Source: Salminus brasiliensis (lineage: Eukaryota; Chordata; Actinopteri; Characiformes; Bryconidae). Taken from it: DNA of 64,000 bases. Below, in pieces: positions 61,620 through 64,000 of this stretch; positions within the stretch are counted from its first letter, which is position 1, and each line of letters starts with the position of its first letter. The notes under the pieces were generated by a model. It was not told where the DNA came from. It searched no databases and saw only the letters and a list, made by a program, of their open reading frames with translations. A program made the position numbers and the translations under genes. Where the stretch lies: positions 38,231,761 through 38,295,760 of the forward strand of contig NC_132878.1 in the NCBI RefSeq assembly GCF_030463535.1, given 5' to 3'.

Positions 61620-64000
61620 TACATCTGACTACCAAGGACGATTGGAGATCCGTGTCTGTTATCAGCTGGAAAACAGATTAACAGGCTCACGTGGGCTTTA
61701 CTTTAAATGTATTATTATTATTATATTTGAATGTAATAAAACCGCGAAATTTAATTATTAACGTTATTTTTTAATTAAAGCGAGTGGTCTGATGTGTCCT
61801 GTCGGTGTGTTGAATATTTATTGCAACCTGTTCAGCACTGGCACCCAGGAGGATGGGTCCTAAAGGGTCCACCACAAATGTAGTTTTTTTAATACACACA
61901 AAGAATATAATTTTTTTATTGAAAATTCTACTTCAACAAAATTGTTTGTCTTCTTCAGTAAAAGAAAATGGTTTAACGGCTCTTCTCCATCATTGAAAAC
62001 GTTCTGTATATAGGACCTTTATTTTGTAGCACTAAAAAGGGTTCCACAATTGCTAGAAACAATAATAATAATAATAAAAATCATCAAAAACAAAATCACC
62101 CCCCCCCCCAATTTGTGTTATCTTAGCAAATCTGTGTTGTTGACCCCCTAAAATCTTTACCTTTAACCCCTGCTATAATAACTACCGATTATTCAATAAA
62201 TGCTATAAAATATAGAGTAGCTGCTATAAAACTATTAGGCAACCTAGGTAATAATGTGTAAGGGCCCCATGTAAATAGGGTTTAAAGCAGGGGTAGTGAA
62301 CTCCAATCAAGCCCAGTGTCCTGCTGAAAGCACACCTTTCTCAACTGATCTAATTGCCAGGGGCAGGACTGCCCCCCAATCTGGTTTAAAGGGCCTAATC
62401 CTAAACTAATTTTTGGACTGTCAGCAGTGGAAACAGCTCTTGATCTAGGCTCTAGCATCTATGTGTTGGAAACACACTCTTGACTTGACACTCTAAGAAT
62501 AAGGGTACTAGAACCTTCATACTTGATAAATAAACAGTATAAGGTACAGTCAATTATTTAAAAAACTTCAGGGTTTCATTAGGGAAACCTTTGCAGCATC
62601 TTTGTTTTGAAGTACACACACTTTCACATACTGATTTTAAAAGTTCTTTTATTTGAAATGATTTAAATACAAATAATATATTTATATATATTCCATTTAC
62701 AATGAGTTTTCTTGTAAACAAAAGTGGCAGATACTGGTTTATTGGGCTATACACCTCTCTTCCTCTCTGCCTGTTACACTGGGTTATACATGGTCTGGCC
62801 TTAATCAGCCTGATGTGTGGGCATGTGTATGTGTGTGTTGGTGTGTATACAAAGGTGTATATTTACTGTATTCATCTGTTTTTGAGTCACAGCTTTTTAT
62901 ACACAGCATTCTAACTGATGCTACATTCTCCCATGGACCTATAATACTAAAAATACATACTTTCGACTGGGAAATCTCAATAGTTTGGTAGAGCATTGTT
63001 TGTTTGGATGGATGGGTGAGTGTGTGTGTATATATCTATGTGTTCCAAGCAGCTGGAATACTACCGTTTCCTTTCCAAAAGACAGACAGCATTATGCTTA
63101 GCAAATGCTAACCCAAAAGAACCAAACATTGTAAGATTGGCTACCAAAAGCTAGCTAATTTTCCAATAGAATTTTAAAAACACATACATACGCCACCAGG
63201 ATTCAACAAGAGTCCTGTATTTTCTCGTGAAAAATTCATACCGTGGTGGGGGGGAAAAGAAAATTAATAAAAGATTAATAGAATGAACTTAGAAAAGATT
63301 ACATTTGATACACATCTCTACGGTTGTCAGGATGTCTACACCCAGCTCCTCAAGCGAACAAACAGATCTGATCAGCCACTCTGGTCACTTTGGAAATCAT
63401 CTGTGAAAGCATCTGTGAACACCCTGCTAACTCATGCACCCGTACAGGAATATTAAAAAAATAATAACAACCCAGTCCACAGGGAGGCTAATTATGCCCA
63501 TTTATATATATATATATTAAAAAAAAAAGGCCTGATTCCAGACTGGGGGTATTCAGCCCATTAGTAATCTACACAGCACCACTACAGACATGTCACAGCC
63601 TAAACAAAGTGCTTCCTCCTTCTCCGGTTATCCCGCTGACAGAGCAGGCCATGCGATTGACTGTTTCAAAACCACAAGACAGTATGCCAACTAGGCCTAT
63701 TCAATAACAGCCCCCCCCCTCACACCCTCCCCACTGCGAACATAATGTCCTCCAAACACAATGAAATATGTCAATAATCAAAACAATATTAATAGATATC
63801 AAAAAAACATGGTCTTCTCCCACAAGTAGCAGAAGGAAAAAAGGGCTTGGTGTTGGCCTGTCACTAGGCCGCACGCAGAGATTTCAGCGCATGGGAAAAC
63901 GAAAGCAATGCAATTTCAGCGGTGGTTGTCTTGTGATATAAATAACCCACTAGTATGACATTAACCTGGCTTTCAAATAGCCAGTATGGATCTCTGACCG
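61620..64000. other. Noncoding window end
   Basis: No exon, RNA gene or intact transposon recognised. A fragment near 62290-62410 resembles the 'cctggtcctgg' MITE. Minus-strand AAATAAAAG near 62650 could be a polyadenylation signal of a gene beyond the window (sec63 lies on this side of SCML4 in human), but nothing else supports it. Confidence 0.4.

Noticed and set aside
61009..61635. Open frames of about 190-200 codons on both strands
   Set aside because: Entirely made of a short GACAGA-type tandem repeat that contains no stop in several frames. No start context, domain or splice signal.

Overview
This is a teleost genomic window. Long introns, very dense CA/TA microsatellites, tRNA-derived SINEs, many decayed Tc1/mariner copies and two CpG-rich patches all fit fish chromatin. 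The short Tc1-derived repeats resemble families I associate with Otophysi (characins, catfishes), but that placement is only an inference.

One protein-coding gene can be read with confidence. It is a Polycomb-group Scm-family gene on the minus strand, best matched to scml4 (Scm polycomb group protein like 4). Seven coding exons run from 31804 down to 13726: an AT-hook-rich N-terminal exon (31804-31581), a Pro/Ser linker exon (28316-28187), two SLED-domain exons (19561-19361, 18249-18049), a low-complexity linker (15596-15390), and two SAM-domain exons (14919-14774, 13851-13726). All junctions use GT/AG, phases agree throughout, and the joined frame from the ATG at 31799 encodes 409 residues, close to the roughly 414 of human SCML4.

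The most interesting observation lies further upstream. A 241-nt minus-strand segment (50705-50465) has a strong acceptor, a GTAAGA donor and an open frame that aligns with an MBT repeat. Its phase joins the N-terminal scml4 exon without a break. SCML4 is normally described as a Scm relative that has lost its MBT repeats, so this looks like a retained, degenerate MBT exon. Two CpG-rich regions (about 36.57-37.23 kb and 60.23-61.13 kb) could be alternative promoters. The distal one would include the MBT exon and the proximal one would skip it, giving two N-terminal isoforms.

Layout: 1-13.7 kb, 3' UTR and downstream repeats; 13.7-31.8 kb, body of scml4; 31.8-50.5 kb, a long 5' intron with the proximal CpG island, a TIR-bounded Tc1 element and large TA/CA arrays; 50.5-50.7 kb, the MBT exon; 50.7-60.4 kb, repeats and SINEs; 60.2-61.6 kb, the distal CpG region plus a 460-bp GACAGA minisatellite; 61.6-64 kb, no gene seen. 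No exon of the expected neighbours (sobp, sec63 in other vertebrates) was recognised.
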